Source: LMUY01 sp965199105 | GTDB lineage: Bacteria; Pseudomonadota; Alphaproteobacteria; Acetobacterales; Acetobacteraceae | Direction of reading: 5' to 3' | NCBI GenBank assembly: GCA_965199105.1 | Contig: CBDAQO010000002.1 | Location: 2,976,001-3,040,000, forward strand | Length of the DNA: 64,000 bases | Shown here: in pieces, positions 40,721-48,617 of the stretch | Layout: every line of letters begins with the position of its first letter | How positions within the stretch are numbered: the first letter of the stretch is position 1 | Program-made: the position numbers and the translations under genes | The notes under the pieces: generated by a model | What the model saw: only the letters and a program-made list of their open reading frames with translations | The model's database searches: none | What the model was told of the DNA's origin: nothing

Positions 40721-40749
40721 CCCATCTTAGTGCGTCTGGACAGCGAGGG

Positions 40750-41226
40750 TCAGGCCGCCTGGGCCGCGCCCTGGCTGTCGTTGGCGATCACCGCAGGCTG
40801 GGCGCTGCCCTGAGCCGCGCCGATGCTGATGCGGCGAGGCTTCAGCGCCTCAGGCACCACGCGCTTCAGGGCGACATGGAGCAGGCCATGCTGCAGGTCG
40901 GCACCCTCGACGATGATGTGGTCGGCCAGCGCGAACCGGCGCTCGAACGCACGCCCGGCGATGCCGCGATAGAGCAGCTCGCCCGCCGCCTCGTTGCTGA
41001 GCTTGCCAGAAACCACGAGCTGGTTGTCACGCACGACCAACTCGATGTCGTTCTCGCTGAACCCGGCCACGGCCATCGTCAGGCGGTAGGTATCGTCGCC
41101 GGTCTTGGCGATGTTGTAGGGCGGGTAGGCCGGCGCGCTGGCCGCCTCCTGCGCCGTGTCCATCAGCGTTGCCAGCCGGTCGAAGCCGATGGCAGTACGG
41201 AAGAGTGGGGAGAAGTCGAACGTCAT
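40750..41226 (-). CDS. small heat-shock protein, Hsp20/IbpA family
   Basis: A 158-residue alpha-crystallin-type chaperone that holds unfolding proteins. It starts MTFDFSPLFRTAIGFDRLA and has the crystallin core PPYNIAKTGDDTYRLTMAVA through LVVSGKLSNEA and LLYRGIAGRAFERRFALAD, ending in HGLLHVALKRVVPEALKPRR. This matches alphaproteobacterial class A IbpA-like proteins. Its leader carries a ROSE-type hairpin masking the ribosome site, and an RpoH-like promoter lies upstream, so heat control acts at both levels. Confidence 0.93.
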   Translation of the reverse strand: MTFDFSPLFRTAIGFDRLATLMDTAQEAASAPAYPPYNIAKTGDDTYRLTMAVAGFSENDIELVVRDNQLVVSGKLSNEAAGELLYRGIAGRAFERRFALADHIIVEGADLQHGLLHVALKRVVPEALKPRRISIGAAQGSAQPAVIANDSQGAAQAA

Positions 41227-41230
41227 GGCA

Positions 41231-41251
41231 AACCTCCTGAAGAGCAAGGTT
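41231..41251 (-). promoter_or_regulatory. ROSE-type RNA thermometer hairpin over the hsp20 ribosome site
   Basis: On the minus strand the leader reads AACCTTGCTCTTCAGGAGGT. AACCT pairs with AGGTT, and TTGCT pairs with AGGA with one bulged G: the conserved U(U/C)GCU-against-Shine-Dalgarno arrangement of ROSE elements. The hairpin sequesters AGGAGG (41233-41238) 7 nt before the start codon. The leader is about 93 nt, the normal ROSE size. Confidence 0.8.
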
Positions 41252-41326
41252 AGATCGCAGAGCCGCCTCACAGAGGCCGGCCCGAGTAGGCTTCACGACC
41301 CCAATTGGGCATCGCGAACGGAGGTA

Positions 41327-41356
41327 TAAATAGCAAAAGGCCACCCCTGATTCAAG
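41327..41356 (-). promoter_or_regulatory. RpoH (sigma-32)-type promoter of hsp20
   Basis: CTTGAA (minus strand, 41356-41351) and CTATTTA (41333-41327) are separated by 17 nt, matching the alphaproteobacterial RpoH consensus. Transcription would start near 41319, giving a leader of about 93 nt. Confidence 0.65.
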
Positions 41357-41363
41357 GGTGGCC
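41339..41363 (-). terminator. intrinsic terminator of rpmE
   Basis: On the minus strand GGCCACCC and GGGTGGCC form an 8-bp stem followed by TTTTGC. It lies 84 bp after the rpmE stop and its loop contains the CTTGAA of the hsp20 promoter, so terminator and promoter are interleaved. Confidence 0.7.
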
Positions 41364-41446
41364 CAACGCGTTTCCCCCAGGCTGCGGCGGCACGTTTGCT
41401 TCTTCCTCTGCCCTTGGGATAGGGCTTTAAGCAAAAGAGAGCTTTG

Positions 41447-41686
41447 TTACGTCCCGGACGGTTCGGTCCGCTTGCCGAGGCCAGCGAAGCGCTTGTTGAA
41501 CTTGGCCACCTGGCCGCCGGTGTCCATCATCCGCTGCACGCCGGTCCAAGCCGGGTGAGACTTGGGGTCGATGTCCAGCCGCAAGGTGTCGCCTTCCTTA
41601 CCCATGGTGGACCGGGTCTCGAACTCGGTGCCGTCGGTCATGATGATCTTGACGGTGTGGTAATCGGGGTGGATCCCGGCCTTCAT
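41447..41686 (-). CDS. rpmE: 50S ribosomal protein L31
   Basis: A 79-residue protein: MKAGIHPDYHTVKIIMTDGT, EFETRSTMGKEGD, LDIDPKSHPAWTGVQR. It is the alphaproteobacterial L31 type lacking the CxxC zinc motif. The ATG at 41686 is the family start; the upstream open frame has no homology. It is followed by a terminator in front of hsp20. Confidence 0.95.
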   Translation of the reverse strand: MKAGIHPDYHTVKIIMTDGTEFETRSTMGKEGDTLRLDIDPKSHPAWTGVQRMMDTGGQVAKFNKRFAGLGKRTEPSGT

Positions 41687-41789
41687 CGCAGCGCGCTCCC
41701 AAGCTGGCCCTGCCGATGCCGACCGGCCGGGCGAGCGGCGGGTTGTAGGGGGTTGGCGGGGTGGGGGCAAGCTGGGTGAGGGTGTGGCA

Positions 41790-41839
41790 CCCCTCAGCCC
41801 AACCGTCTCCCAGAGGGAGAGGGCTTTGCCACGTGGGGT
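41790..41839. repeat. dispersed intergenic repeat, copy 2
   Basis: Begins CCCCTCAGCCC and contains CAGAGGGAGAGGGCTTTGCC, then CGTGGGG; similar in order and orientation to 4206-4255. It lies between rpmE and the Spy/CpxP-like gene, just outside the latter's stop codon. Confidence 0.6.
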
Positions 41840-41849
41840 GAGAGAGGGG

Positions 41850-42308
41850 TTAGCTCTTGGCGTTGCGGCGAGCTTGTTGCTGGGCGAAGCTCGTGTCCAC
41901 CACCTTCTTCTGCTGCGGCGTCAGCATGCCGTAGAACGTGGTGAACGAGGCAGTAAGCTGCTGCATGTTCTGCGCATGGGTCTGCGCCACGTCGGAATAG
42001 GCCTGCATCCGCTCCAGCGCAGTGGCGCTGCTGGGCAGGGCGGCGGCCTTTTCCACGGCGCCGTTCATCTGGGTGGCGTTCTGCCGCATCGTGGTGGCGA
42101 AGTCGTCGAAGCTCTTCTGCTCGTCCGGCGTGATCTTGAGCTGGGTGCGCAGCGTGGCGATGCGCTGTTCGACGAAGGCGTCGCGCCGCGCGGCGGGAGC
42201 GCTCGCGCTGGCGGGGGTGGCGGGCTGGGCCAGGGCTGCCAGTGGCGCCGCGAGCAGGGCGCCCGTTAGCAGCAGGGCGGTGGCACGGGGCGAAAAGCGA
42301 TAGGTCAT
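41850..42308 (-). CDS. Spy/CpxP-family periplasmic protein (LTxxQ motif)
   Basis: A 152-residue protein with a signal peptide (MTYRFSPRATALLLTGALLA ending APLAALA). The mature chain is helical and Gln/Ala-rich and carries the family motif LTPQQKKVVD near its end, with an earlier ITPDEQKSFDDF. Spy/CpxP proteins are periplasmic chaperones or stress sensors. No two-component system is adjacent. Confidence 0.85.
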   Translation of the reverse strand: MTYRFSPRATALLLTGALLAAPLAALAQPATPASASAPAARRDAFVEQRIATLRTQLKITPDEQKSFDDFATTMRQNATQMNGAVEKAAALPSSATALERMQAYSDVAQTHAQNMQQLTASFTTFYGMLTPQQKKVVDTSFAQQQARRNAKS

Positions 42309-42466
42309 GGTGGTGCATCCTCTCGTTGCCAGGAGACGCTGGAACGCGGCCTGGCAATAAGCGGTTGCTAGCGGGCAAAGGCGGCTTCGATGTGGCGGCG
42401 GTGTTGCGCCGTGTTACCACCGCCGGGTCAGCGTTCCTTGCACAAACCCCGCACCCGGAGCAGCCC

Positions 42467-43327
42467 GTGGCCGGAGCCATCCTGTCCATCCAATCGGCCG
42501 TCGCCTACGGCCATGTCGGCAACAGCGCGGCCACCTTCCCGCTGCAGCGCCTGGGCATGGAGGTGTGGCCGGTCAACACGGTGCAGTTTTCCAACCACCC
42601 CGGCTACGGCGCCCGCACCGGCCAGGTGTTCACCGGCGCGCAGGTGCAGGAGGTGGTGGACGGCATCGCGGACCGCGGCGTGCTCGGCCAATGCGCCGCC
42701 GTGCTGAGCGGCTATCTCGGCGACGCCGCGGTGGCCGGCGCCGTGCTCCACGCCGTCACCCGCGTGCGTGCGGCCAACCCGGCGGCGCTGTTCTGCTGCG
42801 ACCCGGTGATCGGCGACAGCGAGCCCGGCGTGTACGTGCAACCGGCCATCCCGGGCCTTTTGCGCGAACGCTGCCTGCCCGCGGCGGACATTGCGACGCC
42901 CAACCAGTTCGAACTGCAGCACCTCACCGGGCAGAGCATCACCACCCTGGCCAGCGCGCAGGCGGCGGCCGCGTGGCTGCGCGCCACCATGCAGCCCGGC
43001 GCCTGCGTGCTCGTCACCAGCCTGCGCGTGGCCGGCACGCCCGCCGACGCGCTCGACCTGCTGGTGCAGGACGCCACCGGGAGCTGGCGTCTGCGCACGC
43101 CGCTGCTGCGCTCCATCGCCAACGGGGCAGGGGACACCATCGCCGCGCTGTTCCTGCTGCACCGGCTGCGTGGCGCGGGTGCGGCAGGTGCGCTGGCGGC
43201 GGCGGCCAGCGCCACCTTCGGGCTGCTCAAGCGCACGGCGGCGTCCGGCTCGCGCGAGCTGCTCACGGTGGCGGCGCAAGACGAGTTCGTGCAGCCCACC
43301 GAGTGGTTCGACGCCGAGCCATGTTAA
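42467..43327 (+). CDS. pdxY: pyridoxal kinase
   Basis: A 286-residue ribokinase-fold enzyme that phosphorylates pyridoxal in B6 salvage. ILSIQSAVAYGHVGNSAATF is the typical N-terminus; VQFSNHPGYG, DPVIGDSEPGVYV and PNQFELQHLTG are substrate and lid regions; NGAGDTIAALF is the anion-hole/catalytic Asp motif. GTG at 42467 with GGAG 6 nt upstream fits; the open frame extends to 42242 without homology and crosses the divergent Spy-like start. Confidence 0.93.
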   Translation: MAGAILSIQSAVAYGHVGNSAATFPLQRLGMEVWPVNTVQFSNHPGYGARTGQVFTGAQVQEVVDGIADRGVLGQCAAVLSGYLGDAAVAGAVLHAVTRVRAANPAALFCCDPVIGDSEPGVYVQPAIPGLLRERCLPAADIATPNQFELQHLTGQSITTLASAQAAAAWLRATMQPGACVLVTSLRVAGTPADALDLLVQDATGSWRLRTPLLRSIANGAGDTIAALFLLHRLRGAGAAGALAAAASATFGLLKRTAASGSRELLTVAAQDEFVQPTEWFDAEPC

Positions 43328-43446
43328 CCGGATTTTTCCTGCTGCTGACGCATAATTCCACTGCTCTGCCCTGATCCCGCCACCATAGCCGCCTATAACC
43401 AAACGCGGGTGGCAACACCCTCCCTCCCCGCCGGACTGGTCGCCGC

Positions 43447-45220
43447 ATGCGCATCCTTCATGTCTATCGACGTGTGCTTGCCTCCCTGGGCGCCGACCGG
43501 CGCCTGGCGGTGGTGCTCGGCCTGGCCAACATCCTGCTGGCGGGGCTGCAATTCCTTGACCCGGTGCTGTTCGGGCGGGTGATCGGCCTGCTGTCCAACA
43601 GCGCCACCCTGCCGCACCCGACGCTGTGGCGGCAGGCGGCCGAGCTGATCGGCGTCTGGACCGTCGTGGCCGCCCTCGGCATCGGCGGCAACCTGCTCAC
43701 CGTGGTGCAGGCCGAGCGCATGGCGCACCGCAACCGGCTGAAGGCGATGAGCCGGCTGTTCGCGCACGTGCTGTCGCTGCCGTTGTCGTTCCACGGCTCG
43801 GCGCATTCCGGCCGGTTGCTGAAGGTGATGCTCGCCGGGTCGGACGCGCTGTTTGCCGTCTGGCTCAGCTTCTTCCGCGAGCAGCTCGGCACCTACGTGG
43901 CGCTGCTGGTGCTGCTGCCGCTCACGGTGCTGATGAACTGGCAGCTCGGCACCGTGCTGATCGTGCTGGTGGTGCTGTTCGCCATCGTGACGGTGCTGGT
44001 GATCAACCGCACCGAGGCTGGGCAGGCGCGGGCCGAAACCCACCAGTCCCGCCTGGCTGGCACGGCGCAGGACGCGCTGGCAAACGTGGTGGTGGTGCAG
44101 TCGTTCACCCGCCTGGCGGCCGAGACCAACCGGTTTCGCCAGATCGCCGACCAGGTGATCGCGCACCAGTTCCCGGTGCTGAACTGGTGGGCGGTGGTGA
44201 CGGTGCTGACCCGCGGCGCCTCCACCACGGCGGTGATCGTGATCGTGCTGGTGGGCACGGTGCTGCACGTGCAGGGCCACGCCAGCATCGCGCAGATCGT
44301 GAGCTTCATGGGGTTTCGCCAACCTGCTCATCGGGCGGCTCGAGTCGGCGATGCAGTTCGCCTCGCGGCTGTTCCTGCAACTTCCCACCCTGTCCGACTA
44401 CTTCGGCGTGCTGGACGCGGAGTCGTCGGTGCCGGAGGCGGAGGACGCGGTCGAGCTCGAGGCGTCGCGCGGCGAGGTGGCGTTCGAGGGCGTGTCGTTC
44501 GCCTATCCGGGCGGCCCGGCGATCCTGGCCGACGTGTCCTTCGTGGCGCATCCGGGCCGGGTGGTGGCGCTGGTCGGCTGCACCGGCGCTGGCAAGAGCA
44601 CCGCGATGAACCTGCTGCAGCGGCTGTGGGACCCGACCGCCGGCCGCGTGTTCATCGACGGCCAGGACATAAGGGACGTGACGTTGGAGAGCCTGCGCCG
44701 CTCGATCGGCGTGGTGTTCCAGGAGAGCCTGCTGTTCAACCGCTCGATTCGCGACAACCTGCTAATCGGCCAGCCGGACGCCACCGAGGAGGCGCTCGAG
44801 CGGGCCTGCCGCATGGCCGACGCGCACGAGTTCATCCTGCGCCAGCCGCTGGGCTACGACACGATGGTGGGCGAGCGCGGCAGCACGCTCTCCGGCGGCC
44901 AGCGGCAGCGGCTGGCGATTGCGCGCGCACTGCTGAAGAACCCGCCGATCCTGATCCTGGACGAAGCCACCAGCGCATTGGACGCGGCGACCGAAGCCCG
45001 CGTGTCCCGCGCGATGGAGACGCTGATGCAGGGGCGCACCACCTTCATCATCGCGCACCGGCTGTCCACCGTGCGCGACGCGGACGAAATCCTGGTGTTC
45101 GACGGGGGTGCGATCGTGGAGCGTGGCCGGTTCGAAGCGCTGGTGGCGCAAGGTGGCCGCTTTGCCGAACTGGTGGCGACGCAGCTCGCGGGCGCGCCGG
45201 CGTTACGCGCGGCGGAGTAG
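43447..45220 (+). pseudogene. ChvA/NdvA-like glucan ABC exporter, interrupted by a frameshift
   Basis: An ABC exporter half (permease fused to ATPase), MRILHVYRRVLASLG then VLGLANILLAGLQFLDPVLF GR, resembling the cyclic beta-1,2-glucan exporter ChvA/NdvA. The first frame runs through the membrane domain to VSFMGF at 44313 and then reads out of register; the ATPase (GCTGAGKST, LSGGQRQRLAIARALL, LILDEATSALD, IAHRLSTVRDAD) is in the next frame. Homologues have SFMGFANLL here; the sequence has GGGTTTCGCC where GGGTTCGCC would restore it, that is one extra T at 44314-44316. A true pseudogene or a sequencing error; the rest is undamaged, so the mutation is recent or not real. Confidence 0.85.
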
Positions 45221-45235
45221 CGGACGGGCTGGGAT

Positions 45236-45505
45236 AGAGTGGGGGGCTTCTGTTGCCCGGTGCCCCCCGAACCGCGTCTATCGCAACTTACGCTGCGACT
45301 GCGAATGCCTCATGGTTGTCATTGGCATTTGTAGAAGAGCCCGATAACGGCGGTACAATGCCGAGCGAAAGATGAGTCTTTACCACGCGTGTCGAGCCTA
45401 TTTCGTCCCCGCAGCCAACCGAGGTTGGTGGAGACGCCGGGTACCGCCCCCGGGTCCACAACGATTATTCCAAACACCGTTTATCGCCATAGCCAGTAAC
45501 CTAGC
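45236..45505 (-). ncRNA. ssrA: circularly permuted two-piece tmRNA
   Basis: On the minus strand the acceptor piece ends CCCGGCGTCTCCACCA (CCA at 45428-45426). After a short loop the coding piece begins GGGGACG at 45410, which pairs with CGTCTCC as a 7-bp acceptor stem with one G-U. The tag frame 45326-45288 reads GCC AAT GAC AAC CAT GAG GCA TTC GCA GTC GCA GCG TAA, i.e. ANDNHEAFAVAA. GGCAACAGAAGCC and a GGGGGGC/GCCCCCC stem (45241-45268) close the coding piece. This order (acceptor before coding) is the alphaproteobacterial arrangement. A TATATT -10 box at 45518-45513 places the 5' end near 45505; exact ends are approximate. Confidence 0.92.
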
Positions 45506-45551
45506 CCACGCAATATAGCCCTTCTGCCGGCTGAATGGTAGGGGTGTCGGC

Positions 45552-46475
45552 ATGCCGCTATCGCCCGAGCAAGACGCCCAGATCGCCGACCTCCGCCAGG
45601 CCCCCGCCACCACCCTGCGCGCCACCGTCCCGGCGCTCGAGGCCATGCTCTACACCGCCATCCCCGTGCTCGATCACGGCTTCGTCCGCGTGGTGGACTA
45701 CATGGGGGACGACGCCGCCGTGGTGCAGGCCGCGCGGGTATCCTACGGCCGCGGCACCCGGCGGGTGAGCGAGGACGAGGGCCTGATCCGCTACCTTATG
45801 CGCCATCGCCACTCGACGCCGTTCGAGATGTGCGAAATCAAATACCACGTGAAGCTGCCGATCTTCGTCGCGCGGCAGTGGATCCGCCACCGCACCGCCA
45901 ATGTGAACGAGTATTCCGCGCGCTACTCGGTGATGGACCGCGAGTTCTACATCCCCGCCCCGGAGCAGCTCGCCGCCCAGTCCGCCGACAACCGCCAGGG
46001 CCGCGGCGCCGTGCTGGCGGGCGACGAGGCGGCCGCGGTGCTGGGCCTACTGAGGCGCGACGCCAGCACCGCCTACGATGACTATGCCTGGATGCTGAAC
46101 GAGGAGGGCGCCGACCCGGCGCGGCAAGGCCTGGCGCGCGAGCTGGCCCGGATGAACCTCACGCTCAACACCTATACCCAGTGGTATTGGAAGACCGACC
46201 TGCACAACCTGCTGGGTTTCCTGCAGCTTCGCGCCGACGCCCATGCGCAATACGAAATCCGCGTCTATGCCGAGGCGATGCTGCAGAGCGTGGCGGCGTG
46301 GGTGCCGGCGAGCTACGCCGCGTTCTGCGACTACCGGCTGGGCGCGGCGACGTTCTCAGCCGCCATGCTCGCCGTGCTGCGGCGCCGGCTAGCGGGGGAG
46401 ACGGTGGGCCAGGCGGAGAGCGGTCTCAGCAAGCGCGAATGGTCCGAACTGGAGGCCGCACTCGCGCCGCCTTGA
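45552..46475 (+). CDS. thyX: flavin-dependent thymidylate synthase
   Basis: A 307-residue enzyme making dTMP with FAD and NADPH. The ThyX signature is complete: RHRTANVNEYSAR (112-124, RHRxxSxNExSxR with A for the first Ser). MRHRHSTPFEMCEIKYHVKL and NLTLNTYTQWYWKTDLHNLL, then FLQLRAD, are also diagnostic. Length is at the long end for the family. It follows ssrA head to head. No ThyA-type gene is in the window. Confidence 0.95.
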   Translation: MPLSPEQDAQIADLRQAPATTLRATVPALEAMLYTAIPVLDHGFVRVVDYMGDDAAVVQAARVSYGRGTRRVSEDEGLIRYLMRHRHSTPFEMCEIKYHVKLPIFVARQWIRHRTANVNEYSARYSVMDREFYIPAPEQLAAQSADNRQGRGAVLAGDEAAAVLGLLRRDASTAYDDYAWMLNEEGADPARQGLARELARMNLTLNTYTQWYWKTDLHNLLGFLQLRADAHAQYEIRVYAEAMLQSVAAWVPASYAAFCDYRLGAATFSAAMLAVLRRRLAGETVGQAESGLSKREWSELEAALAPP

Positions 46476-46487
46476 CGTGGGCGAGGG

Positions 46488-46811
46488 TTACGGCGCCGAA
46501 CCCACCAGGTCGCCGATTACGACCACCGGCTCCTTGTTGCTGAAATTCGGCACGTCGCCGAACACCGGGCCGCCTTCCGCCGCGACGGCAGCGTGGAATT
46601 GGTCGGCGCTGTCGAACTCGAGGGTGGCGATGATGCTAAAGCGCGGCTTGCCCCCGAATGGCGTGCCGACCGCCTGGAGCACGCGCCAGCCCTTGATGCC
46701 GAACGGTTTGAACTTCTCGTCGACCAGCGGCATGTGCTTGCTCAGGTAGTAGCCGAGGTCGAAGGTCGCGTCGTCGACGTTCTCGTACAGGACAGTGATC
46801 GTGGTCGCCAT
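46488..46811 (-). CDS. EthD-family protein
   Basis: A 107-residue dimeric alpha-beta barrel protein: TITVLYENVDDATFDLGYYL then SKHMPLVDEKFKPFGIKGWR, and FSIIATLEFDSADQFHAAVA. The F..yY...H.pl pattern is EthD-like. Function is unassigned. It lies 61 nt downstream of the alpha/beta hydrolase and could be its partner. Confidence 0.85.
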   Translation of the reverse strand: MATTITVLYENVDDATFDLGYYLSKHMPLVDEKFKPFGIKGWRVLQAVGTPFGGKPRFSIIATLEFDSADQFHAAVAAEGGPVFGDVPNFSNKEPVVVIGDLVGSAP

Positions 46812-46872
46812 TGGCCAGCCTCCCTTGCCGCTGCGTTAAAGCTGCAAGCGGCATCCCGCCGCAAGCCTGGTG

Positions 46873-47583
46873 TCAGCCTGCCAGTTGCATCAGCAGCGCA
46901 GCCGTGGGCTCGGGATGCGTCACCATCGCGTCATGGCTGGCCGCGAGCTCATGCCACTCCCAACCCGGCACGGCGCGGGCGAGCTCACGGCTGCGGGCCA
47001 ACGGCAGAAACACCGGCTCGGTGCAGGCGACGTAGCTGCAGGGCAGGCCGTTGCCGGGTGGCCCCTCGAACTGGATCGCGCTGTCGAAGGTGCCGAACGG
47101 GTGCGGGGTCATCCGCCGCCGCACCCAGTCGGCGGCCGGGCCGGGCGGGACGTTGAAGAACGCCGGGTCGGGGGGCGTTACCGACGTGAAGCCGGTTTGC
47201 TCCGCCAAGCGCCGCCGCTCGGCGGCAACCTGCGGGCTGAGCCCCTGCAACGGCGACTCGCCGCTGACCGGGACCACGCCGTCCAGGTAGATCAGGCGCC
47301 GGATCCGCGCCCGCGCCCGCACGGCCGCGCCGGTGATGGCGTTGCCGCCGAAGCTGTGCCCGACCAGCACCGCCTGCTCCAGTTCCTCGGCCTCCAGCAC
47401 GCCGGTCAGGTCGGCCACGAAGGTCTCGAGCGTGATGCCGCGGTGGAGCAGGTGCGCCCGCTCGCCCAACCCGGTTTGCGTCGGCGTGACCACGCTATGG
47501 CCGGACGCGCGCAGCAACCGGGCGACATCGCGCCAGCACCAGGCGCCATGGAAGGCGCCATGCAGGAGGACGAAGGTGGTCAT
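46873..47583 (-). CDS. alpha/beta hydrolase (esterase-like)
   Basis: A 236-residue hydrolase. MTTFVLLHGAFHGAWCWRDV gives the oxyanion region HG, the nucleophile elbow is LVGHSFGGNAI (Ser of GHSFG), and SHDAMVTHPEPTA supplies the catalytic His, with Asp in IYLDGVVP nearby. Related to salicylate esterase/methyl-ester esterase-like enzymes. The ATG at 47583 is used; the upstream open frame crosses a tandem repeat and reads into the permease gene out of frame. Confidence 0.88.
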   Translation of the reverse strand: MTTFVLLHGAFHGAWCWRDVARLLRASGHSVVTPTQTGLGERAHLLHRGITLETFVADLTGVLEAEELEQAVLVGHSFGGNAITGAAVRARARIRRLIYLDGVVPVSGESPLQGLSPQVAAERRRLAEQTGFTSVTPPDPAFFNVPPGPAADWVRRRMTPHPFGTFDSAIQFEGPPGNGLPCSYVACTEPVFLPLARSRELARAVPGWEWHELAASHDAMVTHPEPTAALLMQLAG

Positions 47584-47610
47584 CGGACGGGAAAGTAGCA
47601 GCAAGCGGGG

Positions 47611-47697
47611 CGCCGCGCGACGGCTCACCCCGCGCGGCGCCGCGCGACGGCTCACCCCGTGCGGCGCCGCGCGACGGCTCACCCCGCGCGGCGCCGT
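47611..47697. repeat. 27-bp tandem repeat, three copies plus a partial
   Basis: Units 47611-47637, 47638-47664 and 47665-47691 are nearly identical (CGCCGCGCGACGGCTCACCC then CGCGCGG; one base differs in copy 2); a partial copy follows. The third overlaps the stop codon and last codons (RRRAG) of the permease gene, so each unit carries a copy of the 3' end with its TGA. Produced by slippage or duplication in the space before the hydrolase gene. Confidence 0.9.
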
Positions 47698-48617
47698 GGG
47701 TCGAGCCACCACACCGCCCCGTCCGCGGCCGCGTTCAACGCCACCACCAGCACGGCGGCATACATCACCGTCGCCATGATCATCGGCAGGTCCAGCGTCT
47801 GCAGCGCGTCGTAGGTGAGCTTGCCGATGCCGTGCAGGCCGAACACCACCTCGGTCAGCACCGTGCCGCCGCCGAGCAAGGCGCCGAAATCGAGCCCGAA
47901 CAGCGCCACCAGCGGCGCCACCGACAACCGCATGGCGTGGCGCAGCAGCACGGCGGGCTCGCTCAGCCCCTTGGCGCGCGCGGTGCGGATCGGGTCGGAG
48001 CGCATTGCCTCGGCCAAGCCGGCCTGCAGCACGCGGCCATACACGCCGGCATAGAGCAGGGCCAAGGTGGTCCAGGGCAGCACCAGCGCGCGCCACGACA
48101 ACCCGGCACCGAGCGGGGGCACCCAGCCGAACAGCCAGCCGCCATGCAGCACGTGCTGCGTCACCAGGTTCACCACCTCGCCCAGCCAGAACGCCGGGAT
48201 GGACATGCCGACCAGGCCGGCCGCCACCGCCCACTGGCCGCCCGCGCGCAAGGCCGTCGCCAGCAGGCCGATGGCGAGCCCGCCCGCCAGCCACAGCACC
48301 GCCGCACCGGCGCAGAGCAGCAGGGTGGTGGGCGCCGCCTGCAGCACGGCCGGCACCACGGGTTCACCCAGGTTTACGAAGCTGGTCACGTCCCGGGTGA
48401 TGAACAGGCCGCGCATCATCCGCGCGTATTGCACCGGCAGCGGGCGGTCGAGGCCATATTGCGCCCGCACCGCGGCCAGCGTCTGCGGGCTGGCGCCGCG
48501 GCCGGCCAGGCGAGACGCCGGGTCGGCGCCGGGGGTGGCGAAGAACACCAGGAACACCAGCACGCTAATGCCGAACAGCACCGCGGCCGCCTGGGCCAGC
48601 CGGCCGAGCAGCCTCAC
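47679..48617 (-). CDS. ABC importer permease, dipeptide/oligopeptide DppB type
   Basis: A 312-residue permease starting with GTG at 48617, which overlaps the stop of the next permease (GTGA). MRLLGRLAQAAAVLFGISVL then VFLVFFATPGADPA is the first helix; DFGALLGGGTVLTEVVFGLH, with GIGKLTYDALQ after it, is the conserved C-terminal part typical of DppB. A usual partner for the DppC-type permease. No ATPase or binding protein is coded beside them. Confidence 0.9.
   Translation of the reverse strand: MRLLGRLAQAAAVLFGISVLVFLVFFATPGADPASRLAGRGASPQTLAAVRAQYGLDRPLPVQYARMMRGLFITRDVTSFVNLGEPVVPAVLQAAPTTLLLCAGAAVLWLAGGLAIGLLATALRAGGQWAVAAGLVGMSIPAFWLGEVVNLVTQHVLHGGWLFGWVPPLGAGLSWRALVLPWTTLALLYAGVYGRVLQAGLAEAMRSDPIRTARAKGLSEPAVLLRHAMRLSVAPLVALFGLDFGALLGGGTVLTEVVFGLHGIGKLTYDALQTLDLPMIMATVMYAAVLVVALNAAADGAVWWLDPRRRAG

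Noticed and set aside
45221..45551. small open frames in the gap before thyX
   Set aside because: The DNA is explained by the minus-strand tmRNA, including its tag frame.
47611..47697. possible CRISPR array
   Set aside because: Units are contiguous with no spacers, and one unit overlaps a permease stop; this is a tandem duplication.
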